A DNA stretch of 64,000 nucleotides from the NCBI RefSeq assembly GCF_013376475.1, contig NZ_CP045508.1, positions 546,001 to 610,000 on the forward strand, given 5' to 3'. The notes under the pieces are model-generated. The model did no database searches, was not told the DNA's origin, and was given only the letters and a program-made list of their open reading frames with translations. Within the stretch, counting starts at the first letter, position 1; each line of letters opens with the position of its first letter. A program made the translations under genes and the position numbers. This stretch comes from Desulfolutivibrio sulfoxidireducens. GTDB taxonomy: Bacteria; Desulfobacterota; Desulfovibrionia; Desulfovibrionales; Desulfovibrionaceae. Shown in pieces: positions 35,822-44,540 of this stretch.

Positions 35822-36511
35822 ATGGACGACTGCGTGCCGCAAAAACAACGGAAAATCAACGCCGTGGTCTTCGATTTCGACGGCACCCTGGCCCGACTGG
35901 TGATCGACTTCACGGAAATGAAGCGCCAGGTGGCCGGGATCGCCGGAGAATGGCTGGGACGACGGCCCCAACCCGACGGATTGCCGGCCCTGGAATGGGT
36001 CGAGGTCCTGGCCCGGGACATCGAGGCCGCCCGCCCCGGCCAGGGGCGGACATTTTTCGACGCGGCCCATGCCGCCATCCGGGACATGGAGCGCGAGGCC
36101 GCCACGCGCGGCGGGCTTTTCCCCTTCGCCCGAAAGGTGTTGCGCGATCTGGGCGGGCGTGGCGTGGCCACGGCCATCATCACCCGCAACTGCGGCCAGG
36201 CCGTGGAGGCCGTGTTCCCGGACGCGGCCGGCTATTGCCGGGCCGTGCTGCCCCGGGAGGCCGTTTCCAGGGTCAAGCCCGATCCCGGGCATCTTTTGGC
36301 GGCGCTTGAGATCCTCGGGGTCCCTCCCGAAGAGGCGCTCATGGTCGGAGACCATCCCCTGGATATCGAGACCGGCCAGCGGGCCGGGACGCGCACGGCC
36401 GGGGTGGCCTCGGGGCGTGTCTCCCGGGAGGCCCTGGGCGCGGCCGGGGCGGACTACACCGCGTCCGACGCCCGGGAACTGTGCGAGACGCTCTTTGGGG
36501 GCGGCGCATGA
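35822..36511 (+). CDS. HAD-family phosphatase
   Basis: 229 residues. HAD motifs are intact: VVFDFDGTLARL (Asp nucleophile), ITRNCGQAV (motif II region), [12 protein letters not shown] (Lys) and MVGDHPLDIETGQRAG. The phosphoglycolate-phosphatase-like cap is short. Small-molecule phosphatase, substrate unknown. The chosen ATG has no clear ribosome site. The stop overlaps the lipoprotein start by four bases. Confidence 0.83.
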   Translation: MDDCVPQKQRKINAVVFDFDGTLARLVIDFTEMKRQVAGIAGEWLGRRPQPDGLPALEWVEVLARDIEAARPGQGRTFFDAAHAAIRDMEREAATRGGLFPFARKVLRDLGGRGVATAIITRNCGQAVEAVFPDAAGYCRAVLPREAVSRVKPDPGHLLAALEILGVPPEEALMVGDHPLDIETGQRAGTRTAGVASGRVSREALGAAGADYTASDARELCETLFGGGA

Positions 36512-37014
36512 GACGGGCGGCCGTGTTCCTGCTTGCGGCGGTCCTTGTGTGCGCCTGCGCCAAGCCCCCGCCCAAGCGCCATTACGCCTCGGCCGACGAG
36601 AAAAACATCGAGACCCTTCTCGAAACCTACGCCTCGGCCTGGAACGCCGGGGAGGAAAAGGCCATCCTGCGCCTGTATGCCGACGACGCCCGGATGGTGG
36701 CCAGACTGGCCCACGCCCACAAGGTGCTCAAAAAAAAGGATCTGGCCGCCAACCTGGCCTACATCCTCAAGGAGCAGGCCAGGGCGGGGCTTTCCGTCGA
36801 GCTGCAAAAACCGCTTCGGGTGGAGATCAAGGGCGAGACGGCCCGGGTCCGGGCCCTGTTGCGCCTGTCCTACACGGACCAGGGCGAGGCCGTGACCGTG
36901 CTCGTGGATCAGCAACTGGCGCTGCGCCGGGACAACTATTTCTGGAAGATCGTGCGCGAAATACCCGAGCCCGTGGGCGCGGTCAGCCCGGGCACGCCCC
37001 CGGGCGGGTCGTAA
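36508..37014 (+). CDS. Lipoprotein with SnoaL/NTF2-like domain
   Basis: 168 residues. Begins within the HAD stop (ATGA). A signal segment ends LLAAVLVCACAK, a plausible lipobox with Cys17 after V-C-A. The body (about 35-140) resembles the NTF2/SnoaL fold (YASAWNAGEEKAILRLYADDARMVA). Anchored in the envelope; function unknown. It is coupled to the HAD gene and convergent with malQ. Confidence 0.7.
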   Translation: MRRAAVFLLAAVLVCACAKPPPKRHYASADEKNIETLLETYASAWNAGEEKAILRLYADDARMVARLAHAHKVLKKKDLAANLAYILKEQARAGLSVELQKPLRVEIKGETARVRALLRLSYTDQGEAVTVLVDQQLALRRDNYFWKIVREIPEPVGAVSPGTPPGGS

Positions 37015-37063
37015 CCGCCCAAAGTCCGGCCCCTGGTCGTCCCCGCCGCGCCGTTGTCTCCGG

Positions 37064-38566
37064 TCAATGGTTCCGGCCGTAGATCCCGGTCAGATAGGCC
37101 AGACGGGCCGCCAGATCGTCCGACAGCCGGTCCTCGGTCACCCGCCAGGACCAGTTGCCCTTGGCCACCGAGGGCCTGTTCATCCGCCCCTGTTCGCCCA
37201 GGCCGAGAAGGTCCTGCATGGGCAGGATGGCCGTGCTGCACACGCTCATCATGGCCAGGCGGATCATGGCCCAGGGCACCTCGTCGGGGTCCATCTCGCG
37301 GCCCAGATAGTCGAAGAGAATCCGCCTTCCGGCCTCCCCGGCCTCGCTTACGAACCAGTCCCTGGTCGTGGTGTTGTCGTGGGTGCCGGTGTAGACCACG
37401 GCGCCGGGCTCGTGATTGTGGGGCGCGTCGCGGTTTGCGTCGATGCCCGGGCCGAAGGCGAACTGCAATATCTTCATGCCCGGAAACCCGAAGCGGTCCT
37501 TGAGTTCGCGCACCTCGGCGGTGATGACCCCCAGGTCCTCGGCGATGATGGGCAGGGTGGGGAAACGGTGCAAAAGCTCCTTGAACAGGGCCTCGCCCGG
37601 GGCCTTGACCCACTGCCCGGCGACGGCCGTTTTCTCCGAGGCCGGAATCTCCCAATAGGCCTCGAAGCCCCGGAAATGATCCAGCCGGATGAAGTCGTAG
37701 AGCCGGAAGGCGTAATCCATGCGCCGCATCCACCAGGCGAACCGGGTGGCCTCGTGCGCGGGCCAGTCATAGACGGGATTTCCCCAGCGTTGGCCGGTTT
37801 CGCTGAAATAGTCGGGCGGCACCCCGGCCACGAAAAGGGGCTGGCCGTCCGGGTCGAGCTTGAAAAGACCCTGGTTGGACCACACGTCGGCGCTGTCCAG
37901 GGTGACGTAGATGGGCGCGTCGCCGATGATCAGGATGTTTTTTTTCGAGGCGTGGCGGCGCAAGTCCTGCCACTGTCCGGCCAAAAGATACTGGACGAAG
38001 GCCACGAACAGGATGTCCTCGGCCCAGTGGCGGCGCACCTCGGCCAGCGCCTCGGGGTCGCGCAGCCGCAGTTCCCGGGGCCAGCCGGTCCATTCCTGGC
38101 CGCCGCGCTCGCCTTTGATGGCCCGAAAGAGGGCGTACTCGTCGAGCCAGAAGGCGTTTTCGGCCACAAAGGCGGCAAAGGCCGGGTCCGCGTCCAGGCC
38201 GGCACGCCGTCTGGCGAAGGCCGTGCGCAAAAGCCGGAGCTTGAAGGCCTCGGCCTTGTCGTATTCGGCCCGGGTCGGATCCTCCTGGATGTACCCCTCG
38301 ATCTCGCCAGGATCGAGGTAGCCGTCCTCCACCAGCTTCTCCGGACTGATCAGGACGGGGTTGAGGGCGAAGGCGGAGTCGCCGCTGTAGGGCGAATTGC
38401 CGATGAAGGTCGAGGTGGGGGTCAGCGGCAGGATCTGCCAGTAGGACTGGGCGGACCGACTACAGAAGTCGATGAATCGGCGGGCCGCCGGGCCGAAATC
38501 GCCGACCCCGAAACGGGACGGCAGGGACGTGACGTGCAGCAGGATGCCGCTTCCTCGGCGTTTCAT
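37064..38566 (-). CDS. malQ: 4-alpha-glucanotransferase
   Basis: 500 residues, family GH77. It begins RGSGILLHVTSLPSRFGVGDFGP, and carries the family motifs SYWQILPLTP, YDFIRLDHFRGFEAYW (Asp nucleophile), PIIAEDLGVIT (acid/base Glu) and YTGTHDNTTTRDWF. It disproportionates maltodextrins in the cytoplasm, in glycogen or maltose metabolism. GGAGG lies four bases before the ATG. It is likely a stand-alone gene. Confidence 0.95.
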   Translation of the reverse strand: MKRRGSGILLHVTSLPSRFGVGDFGPAARRFIDFCSRSAQSYWQILPLTPTSTFIGNSPYSGDSAFALNPVLISPEKLVEDGYLDPGEIEGYIQEDPTRAEYDKAEAFKLRLLRTAFARRRAGLDADPAFAAFVAENAFWLDEYALFRAIKGERGGQEWTGWPRELRLRDPEALAEVRRHWAEDILFVAFVQYLLAGQWQDLRRHASKKNILIIGDAPIYVTLDSADVWSNQGLFKLDPDGQPLFVAGVPPDYFSETGQRWGNPVYDWPAHEATRFAWWMRRMDYAFRLYDFIRLDHFRGFEAYWEIPASEKTAVAGQWVKAPGEALFKELLHRFPTLPIIAEDLGVITAEVRELKDRFGFPGMKILQFAFGPGIDANRDAPHNHEPGAVVYTGTHDNTTTRDWFVSEAGEAGRRILFDYLGREMDPDEVPWAMIRLAMMSVCSTAILPMQDLLGLGEQGRMNRPSVAKGNWSWRVTEDRLSDDLAARLAYLTGIYGRNH

Positions 38567-38906
38567 GGTTCCTCCGCATAAGGGGATATTGGCGGCAGTC
38601 TACCCGGAGTGCCTGGTGGGGGCAATGGGCGGGAATTACGGTTGTCGCGGGAATTTCGGCTGGGTCGCCGGGCTCGGGGCCGGCGGAGAAGTCGGCGGCG
38701 GCCCGGCTCGGCAAGGCCTCGCGCTCCCGCCTTCTTTCCCGGCGACCCTTCGCCCGGCAGGGGAGGCTTGGCCCAAGCCGCATAGTCCTGAATGAACAAG
38801 CAGCGCATGTGCGGCCCGCGCGTTTCAGGGGAAACCCGCCGGTCTGTTTTTCCCCATTTTCCCTGGAGCGTCGTCCGGCGGGGGCATGCCCCTGGAACGT
38901 GAATCC
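38567..38906. other. Intergenic region without a convincing gene
   Basis: No plausible coding frame or structured RNA was seen between malQ and the hairpin cluster. It contains short GC-rich inverted stretches only. Confidence 0.4.
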
Positions 38907-38949
38907 GGGCGTGTGCGGTGGCGGACGAAGTCCGCGACCGCACGCGCCC
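38907..38949. repeat. 20-bp stem hairpin
   Basis: GGGCGTGTGCGGT (38907-38919) and ACCGCACGCGCCC (38937-38949), plus inner GCGGAC and GTCCGC arms, form one long stem around GAA with two imperfect positions. It is next to family-1 copy C. Confidence 0.7.
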
Positions 38950-38954
38950 GAGTC

Positions 38955-39019
38955 AGGGGTCCGGGGGAATGATTCCCCCGGCGGGAGCGGGTCCGGGAGA
39001 GGGCGGCGCCCTCGCCCGG
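38955..39019 (-). repeat. Dispersed palindromic element, family 1, copy C
   Basis: GGGGTCCGGGGGAATGATTC and its CCCCCGG complement form the palindrome at 38961-38981. A CCGGG-AGAGGGCGGCGCCCTC-GCCCGG hairpin (38993-39019) lies nearest the asnB stop codon at 39024. The layout matches copies A and B. Confidence 0.7.
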
Positions 39020-39023
39020 TTCC

Positions 39024-40931
39024 TCAGGAGATGCTTGGGTTATGCGCCTTGAGCCACAGTTGCAGGACGAGCAGGGTCCACAGTTCCTTGCGATGGTCGC
39101 GGGTTCCGTTTTGGTGCTCGGCGCGCAGGGCGGCCACGGTTTTGGGGTTGAACAGACCCTGTTTTTTGAGAAAGGCCTCGCCAAGCAGTTCGTCCATGTG
39201 GGGTTTGAGGGATTCGCGCAGCCACATGGCCGAGGGAATGAGGAATCCGCGTTTGGGCCGGGTGAGGATCTCCTTGGGCAGGATGTCGGCCACGGCCTTT
39301 TTGAGGATGTATTTGCGTGTCTCGCCGCGCAGTTTCATGGTGATGGGCAACCGGCAGGCGAACTCGGCCAGATCGCGATCCAGGAAGGGGGCGCGGACCT
39401 CGAGCGAGTGCATCATGGAACAGCGGTCCACCTTCACCAGGATGTAGTCGAGCATGTATTGCCGGGCGAAGGTGTAGAAGACCTTGGCCAGGGGCGCGTC
39501 GGCCGGGAAGGCGTCGAAGAGGCGGGTGGTGGGCGCGAAGAGTCGGGCCGGGGCCAGGACGTCGGGGTCGGGATTGTGCCACAGGGACATCTGGGCCTCG
39601 GGGGAAAAGGCCGACAGCCAGGTCTGGACGCGCAGGTTGCGGGGCGCGGCCACGCCGGCCAGGAAGGTCTGGGCCACGCGCCTGGGGTTGACGTAGCCCG
39701 AGGACTGGGGGAGCCGTCTGGCGATGGGCTCGATGAGGCCTTTGCGCAAAAACGCCGGGAGTCGCAGATATTTTTCGGCCAGTTTGAAGCCCGGGTAGTA
39801 TTCGTATCCGGCAAAGAGTTCGTCGGGTCCGTCGCCGCCCAGGGCCACGGTGACCTTTTCCCGGGTGACCTTGGAGAGAAGATACGTGGGAACGATGGAC
39901 GGGTCGGCCATGGGTTCGTCGAAGCGGGCCACGATGTCCGGGAGCAGGCCGCCGCATTCGGCGGCGCTGAGAATGCGCTCGTGGTGCTCTGTGGCGAAAC
40001 GTTTGGCCACGCTGCGGGCATAGGCGGATTCGTCGTAGCTTTTTTCGGTGAACCCGATGCTGAAGGTCTTGATCGTGGCGGACATGCCGGCCATGAACGC
40101 GGCCACGGTGGAGGAGTCGATGCCGCCGCTTAAAAAAACGCCCAGGGGCACGTCGCTGACCAGTCGGCGCTTGACGGCCTGGGCCAGAAGCAGGCGCAGG
40201 CGTTCGCACAGCTCGTTTTCGCTTTGTCCGGTATCGGGATCGGGTGGCGGCATGTCCCAATAGGGGGCGGTGGAGATTTCACCGGCGTGGAAAAGCAGGT
40301 AGTGGGCGGGTTTGAGCTTTTTGACCTGGCGGTAGATGCTTTGGGGGGTGGGCACGTATTCGTAGGACAAAAAGCGGGCCAGGGCCTGGGTGGCGACGTC
40401 GAGGGAAAGAAACGGCAGGGTGCGAAGGGCGGTCAGTTCCGAGGCAAAGGCGAAGACCCCCTTTTGCAGGGTGTAAAAAAAGGGTTTTTTGCCGAAGCGG
40501 TCCCTGGCGGCGAACAGGGTGCGGGTGCGTTTGTCCCACAGGGCGAAGGCGAACATGCCCTCGAAGGCGTCGAGGCAGTCCGGCCCCTTGTCCATCCAGG
40601 CGTTGAGGATGACCTCGGTGTCGGAGTTGGTGCGAAAGATGTAGCCCTTGGCGGTGAGGTCGCGCCGGATTTCCCGGTAGTTGTAGATTTCGCCGTTGAA
40701 GGTGATGGAGACGTGGCCGCTGTGGTCGGTCATGGGTTGGCCGCCGGTGGACAGGTCGATGATGGACAGGCGGCGATGTCCGAGGGCGGCCGGTCCCAAC
40801 AGGAGGTGGCCGTCGCCGTCGGGTCCCCGGTGGCGCAGGGCCCGGGTCATGTCCTTAAGCCAGGCCAGACGGGTTTGGTCCGGGGGCCTGGCGTCCGGAT
40901 CGACGTGGACGAAACCGGCGATGCCGCACAT
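39024..40931 (-). CDS. asnB: Asparagine synthase (glutamine-hydrolysing)
   Basis: 635 residues. The N-terminal glutaminase starts with MCGIAGFV (Cys2 nucleophile) and carries RHRGPDGDGH, FNGEIYNYRE. The synthetase domain holds the ATP P-loop VFLSGGIDSSTVAAF and GGDGPDELFAGYEYYPG. It makes asparagine or an amide transfer on a polysaccharide intermediate. It is 3 bases from a glycosyltransferase gene, so a role in sugar amidation for surface glycans is plausible rather than pure amino-acid supply. Transcription is in the same direction as that gene. Confidence 0.88.
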   Translation of the reverse strand: MCGIAGFVHVDPDARPPDQTRLAWLKDMTRALRHRGPDGDGHLLLGPAALGHRRLSIIDLSTGGQPMTDHSGHVSITFNGEIYNYREIRRDLTAKGYIFRTNSDTEVILNAWMDKGPDCLDAFEGMFAFALWDKRTRTLFAARDRFGKKPFFYTLQKGVFAFASELTALRTLPFLSLDVATQALARFLSYEYVPTPQSIYRQVKKLKPAHYLLFHAGEISTAPYWDMPPPDPDTGQSENELCERLRLLLAQAVKRRLVSDVPLGVFLSGGIDSSTVAAFMAGMSATIKTFSIGFTEKSYDESAYARSVAKRFATEHHERILSAAECGGLLPDIVARFDEPMADPSIVPTYLLSKVTREKVTVALGGDGPDELFAGYEYYPGFKLAEKYLRLPAFLRKGLIEPIARRLPQSSGYVNPRRVAQTFLAGVAAPRNLRVQTWLSAFSPEAQMSLWHNPDPDVLAPARLFAPTTRLFDAFPADAPLAKVFYTFARQYMLDYILVKVDRCSMMHSLEVRAPFLDRDLAEFACRLPITMKLRGETRKYILKKAVADILPKEILTRPKRGFLIPSAMWLRESLKPHMDELLGEAFLKKQGLFNPKTVAALRAEHQNGTRDHRKELWTLLVLQLWLKAHNPSIS

Positions 40932-40934
40932 GGT

Positions 40935-42209
40935 CTAGGCCTGACCGGGATGCGTGGCGGGTTGGGTCGAAAGTTCGGTGGGGCGGACGGCGGGGGCGTC
41001 GTGAAAAAGCTGGAGCAGGGCCCGGGTGTTTCCCTTGGGATCGAACATGGCCAGGACCTTTTCGCGCCCGGCCTCGGCCATGGCCACGGCCTTTTCCCGG
41101 TCGGCGGCAAGTTCCTGTATGGCCCGGGCCAGGGCGGCGGGGTCGCGCTGGGGGACAAGGCGACCGGTCTCGCCGTCGACGACCACCTCTGGGATGCCGC
41201 TTATGTTCGTGGCCACCACGGGCAGGCAGTGGGAAAGGGCCTCCATGATGACGTTGGGGATGCCGTCGCGGTCGCCGGTTTGGTGGATGACGCTGGGCAT
41301 GACGAAGATGTCGCTTGCGGCGTAGAGTTCCGTGATGCGGTCATGGGAGACGAAGCCGGGGAAATTGACCCGGGGGAGCAGGCCGAACTGGCGTCGGAGC
41401 CATTCGAGACGCGACCTCTGAAAGCCCGAGCCGACCAGGGTGAGCGTAAAGGGAAAGCCGTCCTTTTCAAGGAGGCGGCAGGCCCGAAGCAGCACGTCGA
41501 AGCCCTTGGTGCGGCAAAACCGGCCCACAGCCAGGAGGCGGTAGGGCGGCTTCATGGCGACGGCGGCCTTTTCCCGGTTGGCCAGGGTCAGGCTGTTATA
41601 GACCAGGTGAATCTTGCGCGCATCGCCGTTTTGGGCGAACCCGGCCAGATAGCCCAGGTTGGCCCGGTTGTTGGTATGCACGAAGCTGGCGGCGCGAATC
41701 TTGTCGGCCAGGGCGCCGTCCTGGGGGTGGATGTCTCCGGCCCGGCCGGAGAAGGAAAAGGGCACGTCAAGCAGGGCCGCGGCCACCATGGCGGCCGTAG
41801 CCGGTCCGTTGGCCCAGGCGGCGTGCACGTGGCTGACGCCCTCGGCCTCCATGAGGGTGGCCAACCGGAAGCCGGCGAAAAAGGCCCACAGGTTCTCGCC
41901 GGCCACCTCCAGGCAGCTCCAGCGCCGCCAGGGGATGGTCCGCCACAGGCGTCCGACGACATCCGGGCGTCTTTTGCGCCAGGAAAGGATGTCCGCGGGA
42001 AAATCGGGCAGCGACCTGGCGCCGAGCCGGACCACATCCGGGGCGGCGGCGGCCATCTCCCGCGACAGGCCCTTGCGGGCCGGGCCGTACAGGGAATAGA
42101 CGGAAATGGGCAGGCCCATGTCTTGCAGGTTCCTGACCTCGCGAAAGATGAACATCTCGGAGGGAAGCGGAAACCACAGGAGGACGTAGGCGATTTTGAG
42201 CGGGTTCAA
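40935..42209 (-). CDS. GT4-type glycosyltransferase
   Basis: About 424 residues from a TTG start (TTGAACCCG); no in-frame ATG lies close upstream, and no strong ribosome site. It is the paralogue of the protein at 14687: both share HxxWANGPATAA, SGRAGDIxPxDGAL, RFCRTKGFDVLLRACRLL-type and DGIPNVIMEALSHCLPVVATN motifs. GT-B fold with the GT4 donor site. It is probably part of surface polysaccharide assembly with asnB. The open frame extends further upstream through the antisense of the tRNA and is not credible. Confidence 0.87.
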   Translation of the reverse strand: MNPLKIAYVLLWFPLPSEMFIFREVRNLQDMGLPISVYSLYGPARKGLSREMAAAAPDVVRLGARSLPDFPADILSWRKRRPDVVGRLWRTIPWRRWSCLEVAGENLWAFFAGFRLATLMEAEGVSHVHAAWANGPATAAMVAAALLDVPFSFSGRAGDIHPQDGALADKIRAASFVHTNNRANLGYLAGFAQNGDARKIHLVYNSLTLANREKAAVAMKPPYRLLAVGRFCRTKGFDVLLRACRLLEKDGFPFTLTLVGSGFQRSRLEWLRRQFGLLPRVNFPGFVSHDRITELYAASDIFVMPSVIHQTGDRDGIPNVIMEALSHCLPVVATNISGIPEVVVDGETGRLVPQRDPAALARAIQELAADREKAVAMAEAGREKVLAMFDPKGNTRALLQLFHDAPAVRPTELSTQPATHPGQA

Positions 42210-42388
42210 GGATGTTCTCGCGGAAAGGGGTTGCGGCGGCGCCGGGGTGCGGCGTCCGAGGTGGGTTGTAGTCCAAGGCTTGGCGATCTGTAAAGCCGGA
42301 CGAGGCCGCGGCCGGGCGCGGGTCTTGCCCGGGGGCGGATTTGCGATTAGGGAACGGATGCGCCGGAGATGCGGCGTGGGTGCGGCGC

Positions 42389-42476
42389 GGAGGGATGGCC
42401 GAGCGGCCGAAGGCGGCGGTCTTGAAAACCGCAGGCGCGCAAGCGTCCGGGGGTTCGAATCCCTCTCCCTCCGCCA
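42389..42476 (+). tRNA. tRNA-Ser (anticodon UGA)
   Basis: 88 bases with encoded CCA. Acceptor GGAGGGA (42389-42395) pairs with TCCCTCC (42466-42472). The anticodon loop is CTTGAAA between GCGGT and ACCGC, giving anticodon TGA. A long variable arm typical of tRNA-Ser is present, and the T-loop has GGTTCGAATCC. It reads UCN codons. Its 3' end is a common integration target, and the sequence beyond it looks like mobile-element debris. Confidence 0.95.
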
Positions 42477-42529
42477 AAACACCATCCAACACCATCCGAT
42501 AAAATCCACAAGCTCAAGAAAAACAAGGA

Positions 42530-42565
42530 AAAGCCGGGTCACGATGATCCGGCTTTGTCCGTTTT
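42530..42565 (+). terminator. Hairpin terminator after tRNA-Ser
   Basis: AAAGCCGG (42530-42537) pairs with CCGGCTTT (42549-42556), followed by GTCCGTTTT. Confidence 0.6.
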
Positions 42566-42646
42566 GATCCGTTGCGACGCGGGGAACGAGCTGGCATGGG
42601 GTGAAACTGTAACGCGCCAATCCACCGGGAGGTTTTTCCCCTGGGC

Positions 42647-42834
42647 TTGGCAGACAGCGTGACACAAAAATTCCAAGCTTCGGGACCCAAGCCCCAACGG
42701 CATACGGACGAAAGGGGCTTTTCCTGGAGGTCCGCACGAACTGGACGAAGGTCTGGCTCTCCGGGTACACCTCCAGGGCAAAGGGAGCATGCCAAGCCGG
42801 ATGGCGGCCAGTGCACGCATTTCCAACACGTTAA
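42647..42834 (+). pseudogene. Decayed tyrosine-recombinase (integrase) N-terminus
   Basis: About 190 bases beyond a tRNA-Ser. From TTG 42647 the frame reads SVTQKFQASGPKPQRHTDE, then it shifts frame and continues RKGLFLEVRTNWTKVWLSGY until a stop. Joined, this resembles the arm-binding N-terminus of phage or island integrases (a 'KP..RL-DE-RGLYLEV...KLW' pattern). No catalytic domain follows. Frameshifts, and a position typical of att sites, support a decayed integrase. The resemblance is from motif recall, not a search, so confidence is moderate. The remaining part of the gap up to 43067 shows no convincing gene. Confidence 0.4.
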
Positions 42835-43067
42835 GCAGTTAACGCCCGGGCATCCGATGCGGCGTCTCGCTCGTATTGACACGCCGCGTGAGGCTTAGGC
42901 CTTGTCGGTCTGGCTCCTCACAGCCCTATTCGGCGGCTGCTTTTGGGAGATTTTTGTGATGATCATTGAGGATGTCGCGGGAAAAGTCATCGCAGGGGTC
43001 GTTGTTCAGGGACCGGTCCGAAAAAGTCGCTGAAAATCAACGAGCAAAGAGGAGCACACCACACCCT

Positions 43068-44522
43068 ATGCCTGACAATCCCGACAAAAACGTGAAAGGT
43101 GAGGAGGGGGTGGTTTTTTGCGTCTCGCTGGCGGCTTTCACGTTTCAGTTCGAGGCCCTGGCCGTCACTGTTTCCCTCCCCACCATGGCGCGGGATTTCG
43201 GATCCGCTTCGATGTCGGTTTCCATGGTGGCCCTCGCCTTCCTGCTGGCGGCGACGTCCACTTTTTTGCCGGCGGGAAGGCTGGGGGAACGGTTCGGTCT
43301 GAAACGAACCTTCCTTGCGGGATGCGTTGTCGCCACTTTGGGAACGCTGGGATGTTCCCTCTCGCGGAACCTTATCGCCCTGATCGTTTGCAGGTCCATC
43401 CAGGGGTGTGGAACCGGGGCCTTGGTGGCCTTGGGCTATGCCATGATTCCGGCCTGGGTGCGCAAGCAAAGGATTGGATGGGGATACGGCTACTTGAGTA
43501 TGGCCGCCGGACTGGGAATGCTCCTGGGGGTTCCCCTTGGGGGCGTCATGGCCGAGCTTGCCTCGTGGCGATGGACCTTTTTGAGCGTTGTCCCCCTGCT
43601 CCTGATACTCTGCGCGGTCGCTTGGCGCTTGCTCCCGTCGCACCACCACCAATCGGAGCCAACGCCTCTGGACGCCCCGGGGGCGCTGCTCTTCGCGGCC
43701 TTACTGGCCTCAGCCTTGCTCGGGCTTAGCCTGGGCCGTGAGCACGGTTGGGAAGGCGCGGCCGCCGGATGGTGTCTTGCCGTCTTTTTGCTCCTGGCCG
43801 CGGCCTTCATGTGGAGGCTGCAGGCGAGCCGCTTCCCGCTTTTTTCGCCGGAACTCTTGAAACGGCGTCCGTTTGCCGCCTCCCTGACCGTACATTTTCT
43901 CGTCAGCGCCGTATTGGGCGGACTCAATTTTCTCATGCCCTTCTATCTACAACGCGGCTGTCAACTGACGCCGCTTCAGGCGAGCATTGTGTTTTTGGCT
44001 TTTCCATTCTCCTGCGCTTTAATAGGTCCTATGGCCGGGAAGGCTGCCGATCGCATCGGCTCCAAGCCACTCGTATTCATTTCCATTGTTTCATGGAGTA
44101 TATGCAGCTTGTTGTTTTCGATCTTGTTGTCATCGGCTATGCTTGGAATCGTTGTTTCCTTTCTTGTTGTCATGGGGATTTGTGTTGGACTCTTTTTCTC
44201 ACCAAACAATAAGTTCATGCTTGATGCCGCTCCTGAAAAGCATAAAAGCATGGCGGCCTCGCTTATCCCCGTGGCTCTCAATATGGGATCGAGCTTCGGC
44301 ATCAGTTTTTTCGAGATCGTTTTCAGCGTCGGCTCTCCGCCAGGCGCTGGGTCTTTCAGGCGCATCGACGCCCTTGGACATCCGGTTGCGGCGGATTGGA
44401 TTTTCCGGGGTTTTTCCCATGATTTTCTCGCGGCCTCGGGCGTATTGGTGCTTGCGGCCGCAGTCGGCTTGCTGGGCTATCGGGAGTCCGGACATCATCC
44501 TGGAACAACGGCCAAGTCGTGA
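43068..44522 (+). CDS. MFS transporter, EmrB/QacA-like
   Basis: 484 residues with about 14 hydrophobic helices, as in the DHA2 drug:H+ antiporters. Motif A-like GRLGERFGLKRTFLAG and motif C-like GLGMLLGVPLGGVMAE are present. It probably exports a drug or metabolite across the inner membrane. The ATG is chosen over an upstream one at 42966 because hydrophobic sequence starts about residue 12; the ribosome site is weak (GAGGAG 15 bases away). Base composition is lower in GC than the core genes, fitting acquisition by transfer. It is followed 18 bases later by the next gene. Confidence 0.85.
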   Translation: MPDNPDKNVKGEEGVVFCVSLAAFTFQFEALAVTVSLPTMARDFGSASMSVSMVALAFLLAATSTFLPAGRLGERFGLKRTFLAGCVVATLGTLGCSLSRNLIALIVCRSIQGCGTGALVALGYAMIPAWVRKQRIGWGYGYLSMAAGLGMLLGVPLGGVMAELASWRWTFLSVVPLLLILCAVAWRLLPSHHHQSEPTPLDAPGALLFAALLASALLGLSLGREHGWEGAAAGWCLAVFLLLAAAFMWRLQASRFPLFSPELLKRRPFAASLTVHFLVSAVLGGLNFLMPFYLQRGCQLTPLQASIVFLAFPFSCALIGPMAGKAADRIGSKPLVFISIVSWSICSLLFSILLSSAMLGIVVSFLVVMGICVGLFFSPNNKFMLDAAPEKHKSMAASLIPVALNMGSSFGISFFEIVFSVGSPPGAGSFRRIDALGHPVAADWIFRGFSHDFLAASGVLVLAAAVGLLGYRESGHHPGTTAKS

Positions 44523-44540
44523 TGAGGAGATCAGGAGCTT

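Noticed and set aside
40224..42293. 689-codon plus-strand frame opposite asnB and the glycosyltransferase
   Set aside because: No domain, Gly/Val/His-rich shadow of two well-supported minus-strand genes.
42840..43067. Transposase or other gene remnant before the MFS gene
   Set aside because: Short frames on both strands (for example one reading LNNDPCDDFSRDI) have no start, motif or context strong enough to name.
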